Part shown: positions 32,654-44,909 of the stretch, piece by piece | Layout of the letters: each line of letters begins with the position of its first letter | How positions within the stretch are numbered: position 1 is the first letter of the stretch | Source: Heliocidaris tuberculata | Lineage: Eukaryota > Echinodermata > Echinoidea > Camarodonta > Echinometridae | Length of the DNA stretch: 64,000 nucleotides | Reading direction: 5' to 3' | Assembly: GCA_025618425.1 (NCBI GenBank) | Contig: CM046838.1 | Span: 44,223,302 to 44,287,301, forward strand | Program-made: the position numbers and the translations under genes | The notes under the pieces: model-generated | The model's database searches: none | Told to the model about the DNA's origin: nothing | What the model saw: only the letters and a program-made list of their open reading frames with translations

Positions 32654-33020
32654 GGGGGTGACAAAGAGAAGACGAGTGGAAAATACACAGCGGAAAGTAG
32701 AAGGGATAAATATCCGCATAAGCAAAGGAACAAAGAAGAAGAAGAAGAAGAAGAAGAAGAAGAAGAAGAAGAAGAAGAAGAAGAAGAAGAAGAAGAAGAA
32801 GAAGAAGAAGAAGAAGAAGAAGAAGAAGAAGAAGAAGAAGAAGAAGAAGAAGAAGAAGAAGAAGAAGAAGAAGAAGAAGAAGAAGAAGAAGAAGAAGAAG
32901 AAGAAGAAGAAGAAGAAGAAGAAGAAGAAGAAGAAGAAGAAGAAGAAGAAGAAGAAGAAGAAGAAGAAGAAGAAGAAGAAGAAGAAGAAGAAGAAGAAGA
33001 AGAAGAAGAAGAAGAAGAAA
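32577..33020. repeat. Compound microsatellite with about 95 uninterrupted GAA units
   Basis: C run, A run (32593-32610), (GA)n (32611-32642), G run (32643-32658), a 75-bp spacer, then pure GAA repeats from about 32734 to 33020. The long Glu, Lys, Phe and Leu reading frames are artefacts of it. Confidence 0.95.
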
Positions 33021-33079
33021 AGGCACTGCATGAAAACCAAATATAGTATGTATCTCTATGATGAAAACAGTGTTTGTTG

Positions 33080-33805
33080 TTGAGAGATGGCGTCCTTTTT
33101 AAGGGTCCGTCTCAACATTTCGCTGCATGATCATCTTGAGCTAGCTTGCTCCATCCAGCCAGCTGATTGTCCTAGCTAGCGGTCAGTGAGGTGCTTTGTA
33201 CGGGATCCTAGCGGCCGCGGAACACTGTGAAGAAGTGCGTTCAGCTATCATCGAGACTGTGGTAGATTTAGACCAGCATAAAAAGAGGTTATGCTTGACT
33301 GTTCCACTGCAGGATATTCAGTAAACCTATCTAGCATTTTGTTGAAAGGACAATACCGGTACACCTTCTCATCTCTTGGATATCTAAAAGGGATACTTAT
33401 AGCTACGGAGCTGTTTTGGCCTTGCAAAGTGAAGTTGGATTTGGAAGTTGGAGTGCACTCTGACTAAGAAAGAGACAGAGTGAGACTAAGAAGTCTAAAA
33501 AAGTCGGACAGTATTTTAGAACTTGTTTCTCTAATTCAATCTTCTGACAGTCTTCACTCCGAAGTCTCGAAGAGCCTCAAATGGATCACTTTGGATTGCC
33601 AATGATGTAAGATACTCTTTCAGATTTAATGTCAGTTGGATTATAAACAACAAAGGAATGACTTTAAGTCTTTATACACGTAGGAAGTGGACGTATCATC
33701 TGGGATTTTACGGAGTTATTATTGTAGTAGGTGTCTAAACTGCAACATTATAAATAGAAGTTGATTATGTGAGAAAGATCGACTCTCGTGTGAAGTTAGT
33801 TCATC
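33080..33805 (+). promoter_or_regulatory. Probable promoter/5' UTR of the second gene
   Basis: Lies just after the GAA tract and upstream of the ATG at 33806. It is less AT-rich than its surroundings, contains a GCGGCCGCGG core at 33212-33221 and no repeat signatures. The transcription start is not defined. Confidence 0.35.
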
Positions 33806-33908
33806 ATGTCTGTGAGCAAAAAACTATTTGCAGGATCAAAGAAAAAGAATCGGAATAGCAAAGCAGATCCAGACCTGGACGCCAGTTTTGGACATTATGG
33901 GATCCCAG
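33806..33908 (+). CDS. First coding exon of the second gene
   Basis: Good start context, 34 codons plus one base, two overlapping donors (CAG|GTGTAA at 33909 and GGT|GTAAGT at 33911). The Lys-rich N-terminus (KKLFAGSKKKNR) could be a nuclear or membrane-association signal. This is the best-supported part of the gene. Confidence 0.6.
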
Positions 33909-36900
33909 GTGTAAGTAAATCATTTCATTTGTAGATCTACTGTAGTCAATCACATTTCAGAATCAAGGCTTCCTTCAATTTCCAATCATGATAATATTAA
34001 TAAGTTTGGTTAAGCATGCATGTGAAGATGATCTTACTCTCTTAAAGGAAGAGAGCCTTGATTATGGTAGACAGAATAATCCATTTGACATGTTACAGGT
34101 AGAGGAGTTTTATGACATCAATTTTGACTTTGTACAAATTGTAGGCTTTCCTCCTACACAAGCGCTAGCAGTGGAGCAAGTGCGAGACATAGACATGCAA
34201 ATAGACTGATTTTTCTCAAGTTTAAAGGAGAATGAAACCCTGGGGAAAATTTTAATGAAAAGAGAGGATAGAGAGAAGCAATTTCAGAAAAAGTTCCATC
34301 AGAGAAAGTTATGAAAGTTTGAAAAGTCTCGATTTACTTTCTGCGGCGATCCTCAAATTGGCAATGTTGCTTCAAAGTGACAGGTTTAGTAGTACAACTC
34401 TCCATATGTTTGTAAATCTACACAAAATTTCATATTTTCCCCATATGTCTCGAGGTGCAGCTCATCACAGCTCAAGATCATGGGAAAATGTATTTGACAC
34501 ATCATACATGTATGTTGAGTTCACAAAAAGACAAACAGCATCTTTAGAGATAATGGAGAAAATGTTGTGTACAAAACATATTGAGAGTTGTACTTACTAA
34601 ACCTGCCATTTTGAAGCAACATTGCCAATTTGAGGATCGCCATAGAAAGTAAATTGAGAGTTTTCAAACTTTCATAACTTGTTAATTTTGTAACCGATTT
34701 TGATGGAACTTAAAAAAAAAAATGCTACTCTCTATCCTCTGTTTTCATTAAAATGGATATTTTCGCAGGGTTTCATTCTCCTTTAGTTAGAATAGCCCTT
34801 GTACATGTATAAGACTTGTTTGTTTAACTTAGAAAAAACTAAAGACAGCTAACAAAGTTAGAAAATGAAAATTATTCAGCATTACCTTTTTAAGAGTCAA
34901 AATACATGTACATATACTTTGTGGGATGAAATTACACTTACTTTAAGCTGTGTTCCATACATTTTAACTTGTTTTCAGAATCTGTAAATATAATTCTGTA
35001 ATTTAGTTCAGGCAAGCTTCTTTTCTTTATCATTGAATGTTGTCTAATCTGAAATTGAATTGTTCAGAAAACTATGTCAGACAATGGTCAGTAAAACTTA
35101 GTCAACATGGATGATTGTGCAAAATTTCTACAATCACTCTAACATTAGAACAGAATGTAGATCTAAATCTACTAAGTTTTTTACTCTTTGAACTTGCTTC
35201 TTTTTTTGTCAGCAAAACATTGAATGCTAGTGGCCTCCATGTTTATGAAATATTCTTGTCAAAGAATGAATATGGAGTAAAGAAGTGTATTTGTGGATGT
35301 ATTTTTCTTTTGTTACAACCCTAACTACATGGTATTGGTAGCACTCTTTGTGATTGTATGTGTGCAGCCAACTGGATTAGGATCAGTCAAGAAAGAAAAG
35401 CAGTCATACACCAGTCACCAATGTTTTCTTTCATCTTTTCACACTACATCCAGGGGCCATTTTTACACACTCAAGATCTCTTTTGCCTATGTGTAGTGTG
35501 CCAAATTTTGATCATTCATGGGGAAAAGCTTTTTGTTCTCAGGGTGTAAACAATCTCATTCTCTGAAAAAAAGGAGAGGAGGCAGAATAAGAGGAGGAAT
35601 CTTGATATCAGAATTTGTAATACATGCACAAGTACATACTGGTACATGCATGAAGCTACAAATGTACCATACATGTACATACATTTAGTGAAGTATCAGC
35701 GACACTTTCATGGTGGAGATACTGAATTGTAGGTTTAGTTTTTCAGGGTTACACCATGTAATTCTTTCAAGAAATAAGAGCCCTGAAGGCTCTTATTCCT
35801 TGAAAGAATTACGGCTCTTATTCCTTGAAAGAATTACATGGTGTAACCCTGAAAAACAAAACCTACAATTCATGTACACTACCGTCTAAAAGTTTTGGCA
35901 TCGGGACGTCCCGTTTCCCGTACCGTTAACTCTTGAGCTTTACGGGAAGCGGGAGCTTCCCGAAACGCTAAGTTCGGTTCGCTCCCGATAGCGCACCGAT
36001 GGCTTCCCGCTAGCCTCCCGTTAGCCTCCCGTTAGCCTCTCGATAGCTTACCGTTGGCTTCCCGCGGTTTGCCAAACGTTTTCTCTCATCCATCGAGACC
36101 GAACCGATAGCGCGCAACCTTTTCAAATACGCGCGCGCGTAACAATGGTGAGAAACCTCATATAACCGACCATATTGTTCTTCGATCTGTGATTATAGTG
36201 ATCACAGTTCATCACACTCATGTTAGCTTGCACTATTCGATATGGTGCGTGATTTCCGCTGCATATATATCACACTGAATTTGTGTGTGTTTTTAACCCT
36301 TTCAAGACAATTAACCACATTTTGTGGTTTTGCTAAATAACTTTTGATTCAGAGCTCTAAAAAATATACCAGATGCATGAGTAGAAAGAGCAAAAATTTC
36401 TGCACACACTATGTCCATTTTTGTTTCATGACCATATTGCGTTTGATGTCAGGAATTTTTAAAACAACAATAAGCTTTAAAATCCTTAAATTGGCAACAC
36501 AGTGAGAGGTTCAAAATCATTGTTTTTCATCAAAATTGGCAATTTTTCAACTTATCAACAAACTTTTTAACCATGTATATTGTTTTCAGAAACATTACAC
36601 CTTATTAGAACCATGTAGCACTAAAAGAAAAATATTATTGTTGCCAATTTGAAGAACAAAACGTGATCAATTTAGCCCTTAAATAATTCCTGTCCTGAAA
36701 GGGTTAAGGGAGAAATACACACGCTAATTCGGAAACTAATCGAATATGGGCTTCGATGGAGGGTTTGAATGTATCAAAGCTTGGCATTACGATGTTAATC
36801 GTTCACATCTCTCAGAAAAACTATCAGAGAAATAGCGTCATAAGTTACTGACAAACGAAGATTCATAGTGGTTGTGGCCCTCATGAATCCAAACTTCATA

Positions 36901-37558
36901 ACTTTTGTAGGTTGCTAAACCTTCGAGAATAGTAAAACAGATAGCAGCCAGTTGTGCAAGTAATCGATAGCCTATACTGACAAAGCTTTCGTAGTTGTCT
37001 TGCCTGAAAGGCAAGTAAGCTATACATATTTTAATAACTACTAAATATAATACGTGTAATTAATTTAATGATCAATACATATATACCTCCATTCCTTCTA
37101 GCCCGTTTCTCTGATGAGATCGTTGACTGTTCGGAGCAACGTGATTATGTTGGATTGGAAGCACTTTTTAAGAAGGTGATTTTCTCCGAGATTTCGTCTT
37201 CACATAAACACCAGTCTTTGATGTGTAATGAGGATGAAATTAGCATTATAAATAGTAAAACACGGTGGCAAATTTTGTTTAATCGTTGCCGAGAATTTAG
37301 GCTACAGTAGGTTTGTGAAATTCTGAATATGTAGGAATGTATAGCATTTAGAAAAGTTCCCTCGGAGATCAAAGTTTCTAAACATGTACATCCGCCTGTA
37401 TAAGTAATTGGTGTCCTTCATGGTATGGAATGGACAATGAATAATTAAATTCATTTCATTTTATTTATATCAGAATATTGTCGGAAGTCAATCCGATATC
37501 TGCTTGCGAAGAGACTCGAGAATTACTGGACGTGGTTATTGCGGCAATCACTACATGA
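33806..37558 (+). CDS. Candidate three-exon gene or short isoform, 130 residues
   Basis: Candidate exons 33806-33908, 37102-37306 and 37474-37558 join with matching phases (1, then 2) to 390 coding bases plus TGA. The first exon has ATG with A at -3 and encodes MSVSKKLFAGSKKKNRNSKA through FGHYGIP; it is basic, then acidic. The alternative donor at 33911 (GGT|GTAAGT) is as good but breaks this join. Exons 2-3 encode RFSDEIVDCSEQRDYVGLEA and, at the end, EETRELLDVVIAAITT. They lie inside a Tc1/mariner-like element, so they may be a captured or exonised terminal pair, with the main gene continuing past the window. Family not recognised; no signal peptide or membrane helix. Confidence 0.4.
34226..34782. 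mobile_element. TTAA MITE family B, copy 2
   Basis: Starts AGGAGAATGAAACCCTGGGG after TTAA (34222-34225) and ends GCAGGGTTTCATTCTCCT before TTAG, a mutated TTAA. Matches 31033-31614 over most of its length. Lies in the proposed intron 1 of the second gene. Confidence 0.8.
35724..35871. repeat. Near-perfect hairpin next to a transposon end
   Basis: Arms of about 58 bp (GAATTGTAGGTTTAGTTTTT ... and its complement) surround a loop in which part of one arm (GGCTCTTATTCCTTGAAAGA) is duplicated. It ends three bases before the TA of the large element at 35877. Confidence 0.85.
36297..36703. mobile_element. piggyBac-like MITE, copy 1
   Basis: CCCTTTCAAGACA at the left, TGTCCTGAAAGGG at the right, TTAA on both sides (36293-36296, 36704-36707). 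Subterminal GGCAACAC and ATTGTTGCCAATTTG words. 407 bp. Confidence 0.8.
37102..37306 (+). CDS. Candidate exon 2 of the second gene
   Basis: Acceptor CCTCCATTCCTTCTAG and donor CTACA|GTAGGT. Open frame RFSDEIVDCSEQRDYVGLEA through RWQILFNRCREFRLQ. A stop lies just inside the following intron. Located within the 5.5-kb Tc1-like element. Confidence 0.4.
37474..37558 (+). CDS. Candidate terminal exon of the second gene
   Basis: Acceptor ATTTTATTTATATCAG; continues the frame with ILSEVNPISACEETRELLDV and ends TGA at 37556-37558. 27 codons after the split codon. Confidence 0.4.
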
Positions 37559-38277
37559 TTTTTGATAACCACACAATAATATTTTTCGTTTGGTCAAATA
37601 ATGTACCGGTATAGTTATTTATAATATTGTGGAAATAATAACTAAACATCATAGAACTATCCGATCGAGTCATACTATTCAGGAGTTTTGTTTTGTTTGT
37701 TTCTCTTTTGTATTATTTGGTTGTTACTTGTTCGTTTTCTTTCTTTTTTTTAATAGGCCTACTCATGTCCAAAACTAAATTGTAAAAATAGTTATCTTTT
37801 ACATTATATGTTTCGGTTAAAAATTAAAAAGTCCTGCATTTGAATGGTATGGTCCATGTTTATGGTAAACGTAAACCCCCATTTTCAACTTGTGCGGTTT
37901 GAAGTATATTTATTTCGGGAGATACGATGGAAATATAGTTATTATATGATATTATGAAACTGTGCTTGTACCCTATTATTGAATGACACTATATGCATAT
38001 GCATATGCATATCCCAGTATACAATCTACGCCATGATATAATATATCCCGGTATTCGTGTTTTCCCCCAGTCGTTTACAGATATTTCTATCTTGTTGGCA
38101 AAACGGTGCATCTGTTGATCTTCGATCGACACTCATATCAATTCTTCAGTGATATATTTTGCCTTTTTAATTCCTCCGATTTAATTAGCTGGTCACGATA
38201 CAGAGCTCTTTATGTATTTCAGTTTTCTTTATTTATTAAAACCGAATATTATTTCCATTTAAAAGTGTGTATATAGG

Positions 38278-38323
38278 CCACTGATCTCTACGGGAAAAAA
38301 ATCTTTCCGTAGAGATCAGTGTA
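38278..38323. repeat. Short perfect hairpin
   Basis: CACTGATCTCTACGG pairs with CCGTAGAGATCAGTG around a 13-base AT loop. Inside the 5.5-kb element; function unknown. Confidence 0.8.
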
Positions 38324-38736
38324 TATATGCCTATATCTATTCTTCTTCTCCAACAAACATGTAGGCTTATTGTTGATCGAAACTATCAGCATAAAGAAAA
38401 CTGAGGCACTATTAAATTCTAAATTGCCCGAAACTACCTTTAGAAAATGTCATTTTGAATCTCTGAAGCTGCAACATTATTATATAACACGGGCACCTTT
38501 CATTTCGTTCTTTTACCAACATTATTTTGTAAGAATATGAAAATGCAGGGCGATACCAGTGGGCGTTTAAAAAAAAAGGTGCAACAAAAATAAAGACGCC
38601 AACAAACATTAAGCCAATTCACTATAAATCGACTCCGAGTGTAATGCTTGCTTGGGGTGGGGGGGGGGGGGGGGGGGGGAGGTGGGGTGCCCTTCATTTT
38701 TTAAAATCTCCCAGTGAGATTGAGAGCCCAATCGAA

Positions 38737-38815
38737 TACAGTGGAAAATCGTAATAAGGGCTCCGATATAACAAAGTAATTTTCATGATCCCAATGTCCT
38801 TGTTATAGTGAGTTT
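38737..38815. mobile_element. pogo-like mini-element
   Basis: CAGTGGAAAATCGTAATAAG at the left and CTTGTTATAGTGAGTTTCCA then CTG at the right form imperfect inverted repeats of the pogo/Tigger style. About 80 bp. Confidence 0.4.
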
Positions 38816-40061
38816 CCACTGGAGTTGAAAGAGTGAAGCTCTCAAATATTTAATTCTTTACCGGGGAACTTTGGTTTGACAAGGGAACTAAAATTCTAAA
38901 TTCGGTAGCAAAGCTAAACTAGGCAAGCAGGTTAAGAAATTCGAAGACAAAAAAGAGTGCTTCTGAATTGATCATAGTGACCCGAAACTGAAACTGAAGT
39001 CACCGAATACCTTAGTTCGCAGGGATAAAGCTTTCTCAGTCATAACGGGTAAAATAGCGTCTGAATTCTAAGACTGCACATGTTCAAGATATTGCGCAAT
39101 GATCATACGATCGAGTCCAAACGGGTATGTGTTGAGTTGATTGAGAGAGCATTTGACTTGTTCACAGTTGCGAAGTACTCGTCGTACAACTTACTAAGGA
39201 GGTACTAGGCCTCCTTGGTCGTACGAAGTATGTTATACTGAAAATGCATCGAAAGACGAAAGGTAAGTAATTTCTGAACATGTTATGAGATAACTGTCCG
39301 AAAAAGTCGTTATATTGACATTCTGAGATGCCGATTAAAATTTGGGTAAAATCTCACTAAACAGAGTGCATGTTGCCAACCTTTCTTCGCATCACACGCT
39401 CTGACATGTGACGCTATCACTTTCAGCGGTAGTACGTCGACTTCATGCCATTTGATACAATACGGGTGGGCGGGGGTCTACTCTATATATTTTTCAATCG
39501 GACACAAAGACCTACTTGTAGATCTATTTTGCGACTACAAGTATACAATCATGTATAGAAACTAGACGATAACAATAATAATGGATCGATAATATTGCAC
39601 TGGTCATGGTCCTCATGGACTCGTGATGCTTTGCATCGGCTGTGATATTTTTTTAAACCCTAAAAATCCCCTTAAAATCTACAAAAATGTCACAACTCAC
39701 ATGGAAGTCCCCCAACCCCACCCCCCCCCCCCCCGAAGAAAGGGCAAAGAAGTCGAGGCATGTATGCATTTTTTTTCTTGGCACTCACAGACTAAGTTTT
39801 AATTCTCACTAAACGTGGGGAATTATCTCATGAAATGTTCAGACATTACTTGCCTTATACATGTAAATTGTGCTAAAGCAAGCTCTCTTACTAAAGTGTA
39901 ACACATGAAATGAACATGGATCATGACTTGGTAAAAGATGGAATATTCATACAAAGCTGAAGACCTTGATGTTTTCTTGGTGGCCGCAGATTTGTTGGAC
40001 TCATTTTTTTATTTTTTAAAAATTTATTTATTCATTTTATTTATTTTTTATATTTTATTTT

Positions 40062-40092
<31 letters not shown>

Positions 40093-41359
40093 GGGGGGGG
40101 GGGGTATGTGTTTTATTGAATCAAAACAATCATATCATTTACATATGATTACAAGGTGATAATGGATGGACTCAAATTTATACATGCATTTCATTGTTAC
40201 CCACTTATCCAGCCGGCTTCCTCATATTGCAGGGTCAGTCTTTGAGTCTCGGTAAAACTAAAAAACTAAAAAAAACTAAAAACGACAAACTGGAAGGCAA
40301 AAACTGAACAAAAATTCATCTCACACAACACTGCATCCACAGAATGAGACATGAAACAAAAATAAAAATTATATATTGACAGAGTTAATCAATCAGAACA
40401 TGTGTACTTGTAGATTGGACACACTTCAGAGTTCGAGACTTATTAGTAGACTTCAAATACAATTTCTTATATAAACTTATCGTGCCCCCCCCAAAAAAAA
40501 AAAAAAATATTTTCACTCATAAACAGGGAGAAACAAACAGTATACAAACTAATAGATTTTGCATGAACATAAAAATCGGGAAATGGCTTCAATCAGGAGA
40601 CTGAAGATTTCAAAAATCATTTTATCAATTACATTATTCTGGTAGTACATGTAAATGCTTTATTATCATAATAGTTAATACCCGCTCGGAAAAAGGTAAG
40701 GCCCACTACGCAGAGAATTGGAAATTAAAACAATCTTGACTTGATTTAAAAGGAAGGAAAAACACCAAACAAATTTTATTGGAAAAAAATAAATATCACC
40801 GACGGGATATTGTGTTTAAAAATACATCTTTGAAGAATTTGTTATCACCTTCGCTTGAATAACATATGGGGATAATCATAACCTCAAAGTTAGGGGCAGG
40901 TGACCGGTAGATTGCGTCACGGTACGAGTCAAAATGAATTATCCATTGTGACTTCACAATAAATTATATTTGAAAGACCCGCGCCGCGGCAGTTCTAAAA
41001 TATCCATTATGACGTCACAATAGAGTTTAGTGTGCAATCGATAATCGGCGCCAGGCTAGGCCAAGAAGGAGATGAGGCATTCGCGCATACGCGTTACAGG
41101 CGCGCGCCTTCTCGATAGGCCATATATGGAAAGCTAGCTATGAAAAGCCTCAGCGGGAAGCTCCCGATAGCGTCTCGATGGCTTCCCGGTAGCTTACCGT
41201 TACCTTCCCGCTAGCCTCCCGTTAGCTTACCGATGGCTTCCCGTTATTTTTTGCAATGGGTACGGAACCGCGGGAAGCTCCCGCGGGAAGCTCCCGATCG
41301 GTCTATCGAGACCTTCCCTTCCCGTACCGAAGTGCCAAAACTTTTAGACGGTAGTGTAC

Positions 41360-43110
41360 ATACATGTATGTGATAATATGCTTGAAGAATTTGTCAAAGT
41401 TTTAAACTTGTAATTTAAATATTTTCATTCTTATGAGATAACCTACATACGTATGTGTGTAGGCCTACATACTTTTGTACATACTGTAATCATGTATGTT
41501 TATGTAAGCCCTATTACATGTAGATGTTTTTTATACATGTAAAAAGCTATACATGTACATGTATAAATATAGATTTTATTAGTACATGTGCATGTAGGCC
41601 TACATACATGTACAATGTGCATACATGTAGGCTTACATGTAAACCCACTGTACACATTCTGTAATTAATACAGACTTGCCAAGCTGCACCTGTAGGCCTA
41701 TAGATCTGTATGAAGATGTACAGGCTCTTCATGTAGGCTTCACTGTGTTGGCATGTGAGTCTGGGACTAGAAAGAGAATTTGTCATCTCATGACGTTCAT
41801 TGTATGAGGTCAGTTTGGGATGAGTCATGTACATGTAGGCTACAACTTCCATTCCTTGGACCTCCTGTAGTAATCTGTACCATCTCTGTCTTGTATGGGA
41901 TCCTGCCATGTCTTGTTCAAACTGTGCTAATTTTGTTTAGATCCAGGCTTCTCAAAGTGTAGTTTGTAAAGTTCATTCAAAGAATGAGTTCTTCTTCGCT
42001 ATTAAATACAGGCCACGTCTGAAGGTGCTGTGCACACAGTGTCTCAATAAAAAGGACCTACAATGTACATGTACAACAGTTTTTACTTAGTCTTGTTTGT
42101 CTATAAGTGGTAGTCCAATTTTGTGCCTGGTAGGCCTAAGGATCATACATGTATGTATAAATTTGTTTTCTGAAAGTAGAAAAAAACCTGAAAAAATGAA
42201 CATGTACAATTTTGTCAGCCTGTAATATTTGGCTTACATATATATACATGTACATGTAGACATTTTATTGGTTCAAAACAATTTTGACTTTTCAACAAAA
42301 GCATCTGGTTTAGGAATTCTTTAACTTGATAATAGTGGCTTCTGAAAAAGCACAGACAAATACATGTACATGTGTATGTACAGTAGGTCCATAGAGAATA
42401 ACACTCATGGCACTATACAACTTCAACTTACTGAGCTAAGAGCAAGTTGTGCATGAAATGAATTGTATTAAACATTGATTTACATCAATATTCTGTTTAT
42501 AGACATATACTGTACCTACATGTACATTGTATGTACATGTATACAGTTTTCAACAAATTTACATAGTACATGTAGGTGAAGTACAATGTACAATGTACAT
42601 GGGAGATTAGCTTCAAGTACAAGGGAAAGATTGACATACACATGTAAATTTCAGTTTCAGTTCAATTAAATCTTAGTGAAATTACAATTTGATTAATTTT
42701 GGTGAACTAATAGTGAAAAATAAGCTACAGTACAGGTACTTATATTTTCATGAGCATTAAAAAAAATTTTTTTTTTAAATCAAACACCCCTGCACTGAGT
42801 ACAGAGGAGTCTGAAAAGTTGACAAGTGAATAAGAAGAGTAACAAGAGCAGCATCAAAATACAATGCTGGGAATTCAAACCAATTAGACCAAGGTACAAG
42901 TATAATACACTGTGCATTGTACGAACTGAAACTCCTACTGGTTCTCTTGACTCAGATTAATTCCTGATTCAAATATAGCTCAGTTGAATTCCAGGTTAAT
43001 TTCTTGTGGAATGTGCATTCATTAGAATTGTATGTGATTGGTCTGCACTTCGCAGGTTTCTTTCTTCTGGTCAACCCACTCTTGTTTCTATTTCCTGGTG
43101 GAGTTTCTGA
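41360..43110. repeat. TACATGTA-rich non-coding DNA
   Basis: Dozens of TACATGTA/ATGTACAT palindromes and GTAGGCCTAC words, singly or in short runs (for example 41540-41650, 42490-42600). No ORF with coding character. Confidence 0.6.
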
Positions 43111-43118
43111 AACCTTAA

Positions 43119-43606
43119 AGGGGATACCCAATGCTGAAACAATGTTAGTTCATTTAAAAGATCATGATTTTATTAGAAGAAAATCATCTGCCTTAATTTT
43201 TTTTTAAATTCGTGTTGCCAGAAAATCCGCGAAATATGGTAAGATTTCAGGATATTTTGGCCCCTCAGCTGTGTCCCAATTTCAGCTAGGTAACCACAAT
43301 GACGTCAAAGTGGTTACCTTGTCGCGCAATTATAGCAAAATGCGCGCAAGGTATAATGCATTTTGTACAGTCTAGCGCGCAACACATCTGCAATACGCGA
43401 ACCTGGGTAACCACTTTGACGTCATTGTGGTTACCAAGCTGAAATTGGGACACAGCTGAGGGGCCAAAATATCCTGAAGTCTTACCATATTTCGGGCATT
43501 TTTCTGGCAACACGAATTTTTAAAAAACTTAAGGCAGATGATTTTCTGCTAATAAAATCATGATCTTTTAAATGAACTAACATTGTTTCAGCATTGGGTA
43601 CCCCCT
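43119..43606. mobile_element. TTAA foldback element with 200-bp arms
   Basis: TTAA at 43115-43118 and 43607-43610. Arms 43119-43318 and 43406-43606 are nearly identical inverted repeats around an 87-bp GC-richer loop. Each arm carries GGTAACCAC...GTGGTTACC enclosing TGACGTCA. Confidence 0.85.
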
Positions 43607-44909
43607 TTAAGAGTCAGAGATCCAGGGTCAGTACTTTACTTCTCATCTTGATGTACTGTACGTACACAAGTCATTAGAATGTGGAAAAAGAAGGCCTGGT
43701 GCTGTCAATTTTTGATCTGAAATGAGGAAATTCAGCCTTAACATGTAGATCTTTGTGTTGGATGTAGTAAATGTAAGTGTAAACAAATTCTGTGTAATTT
43801 TATTATTAAATGTGCATCGGCAAGTCCAAGCATTGTAATAATAGAATTACTACTAATTACTACTTTATAATTACATGTACTAATAGAGGAGCTTGCTTGG
43901 TACATGTTTCTGTGCAATTAACACATGAATAGTGTACATGTACATTCAGGGAAATTTCCCTGGTGCATTTCAGCCTGGCAGTCACATACATGTACATGTA
44001 CCACAGATACATGTACCTGAAAAGCTCTTCTTTATGCCTTGTCAAACAGGTGAAGATGGACAATGGGTGTGTTTACATAATGCTGACAATATTTTTTGGC
44101 TGTTTTGGAGAAAGCAATACATTTTTCACAATTTAATAACTTATTAATCAAAAGACCAAATAACACCAAATTGCATCTCAAGAAGATTATTATACTCAAA
44201 ATTATGTTGTGAAAATTTAAAAGTGAATTGAATATAATAAAAACACTTTTGAATTATCATAGTCAGAAGTTAAGAAAATGGTTTTCCTTTTTTTCATACA
44301 GAGCATTTTGGGAGGCAAAGCGTTGTCAAAGGTCACTTTGGGGTTTTCATTTCAGGGGGTCTGACAACCCCTTCCCAATGGACAATTTTGTCAGTATTTT
44401 ATATTTTTGGAATGTACATGTACATCCATACATGTAGCTCTTCCTTCTGACAAAAGTTGGTCTCTGGGCTTCAAGGGGAAAAATTTACTCCAATTTTTAG
44501 GGGCCGTCTGACACTTCATCCCGATGGAAATTTTTGTCAGTTTTTTTGTGTTTGTAATGTCCAATCATACTACTTCTCACTGACAAAGTTTGGTGCATGG
44601 GGGAGATAGGAAGAATTCAACCTGACTTTGGGGTCCCTTTGTTGGGCTCTGGGGGCTAAACCCGGCGGCTACGTTCAGGCTGACAACCTTTTTGTCAATG
44701 ATTTAGATGGTCTTAGAAGTAACTTTGCGGGGTCAAATCTTATGGGTAAAATGGGGTGACTATTTTGGGCCAGGCTCCTATTACAATTCAAATTTAAATT
44801 TCTTTTGAACCCATTGACTTTGTTAAAAGTAAATTGTCTTATCTCGATGTCTTCGACCTGTGTTCCACAATGAGGTACAATGTACATGTGTATAATATGT
44901 ACATGTACA

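Larger units (their letters stand above)
35877..41356. mobile_element. Large Tc1/mariner-like element, copy 2 (5.5 kb)
   Basis: TA on both sides (35875-35876, 41357-41358) and identical 24-bp inverted ends starting CACTACCGTCTAAAAG, closely related to those of 14009-18331. Subterminal arrays of GCTTCCCGTTAGC-type 10-12-mers lie at 35940-36070 and 41150-41330. Contains a nested piggyBac-like MITE, a pogo-like mini-element, and the candidate exons 37102-37306 and 37474-37558. No transposase found. Confidence 0.85.

Noticed and set aside
32519..33083. Long reading frames on both strands encoding runs of Glu, Lys, Phe or Leu
   Set aside because: They are the three frames and complements of one GAA microsatellite; no splice sites or coding character.
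33988..34209. 73-codon frame just after the first exon of the second gene
   Set aside because: It begins in the intron, ends at a TTAA element, and no splice site pair joins it to the exon in a consistent phase that I can support.
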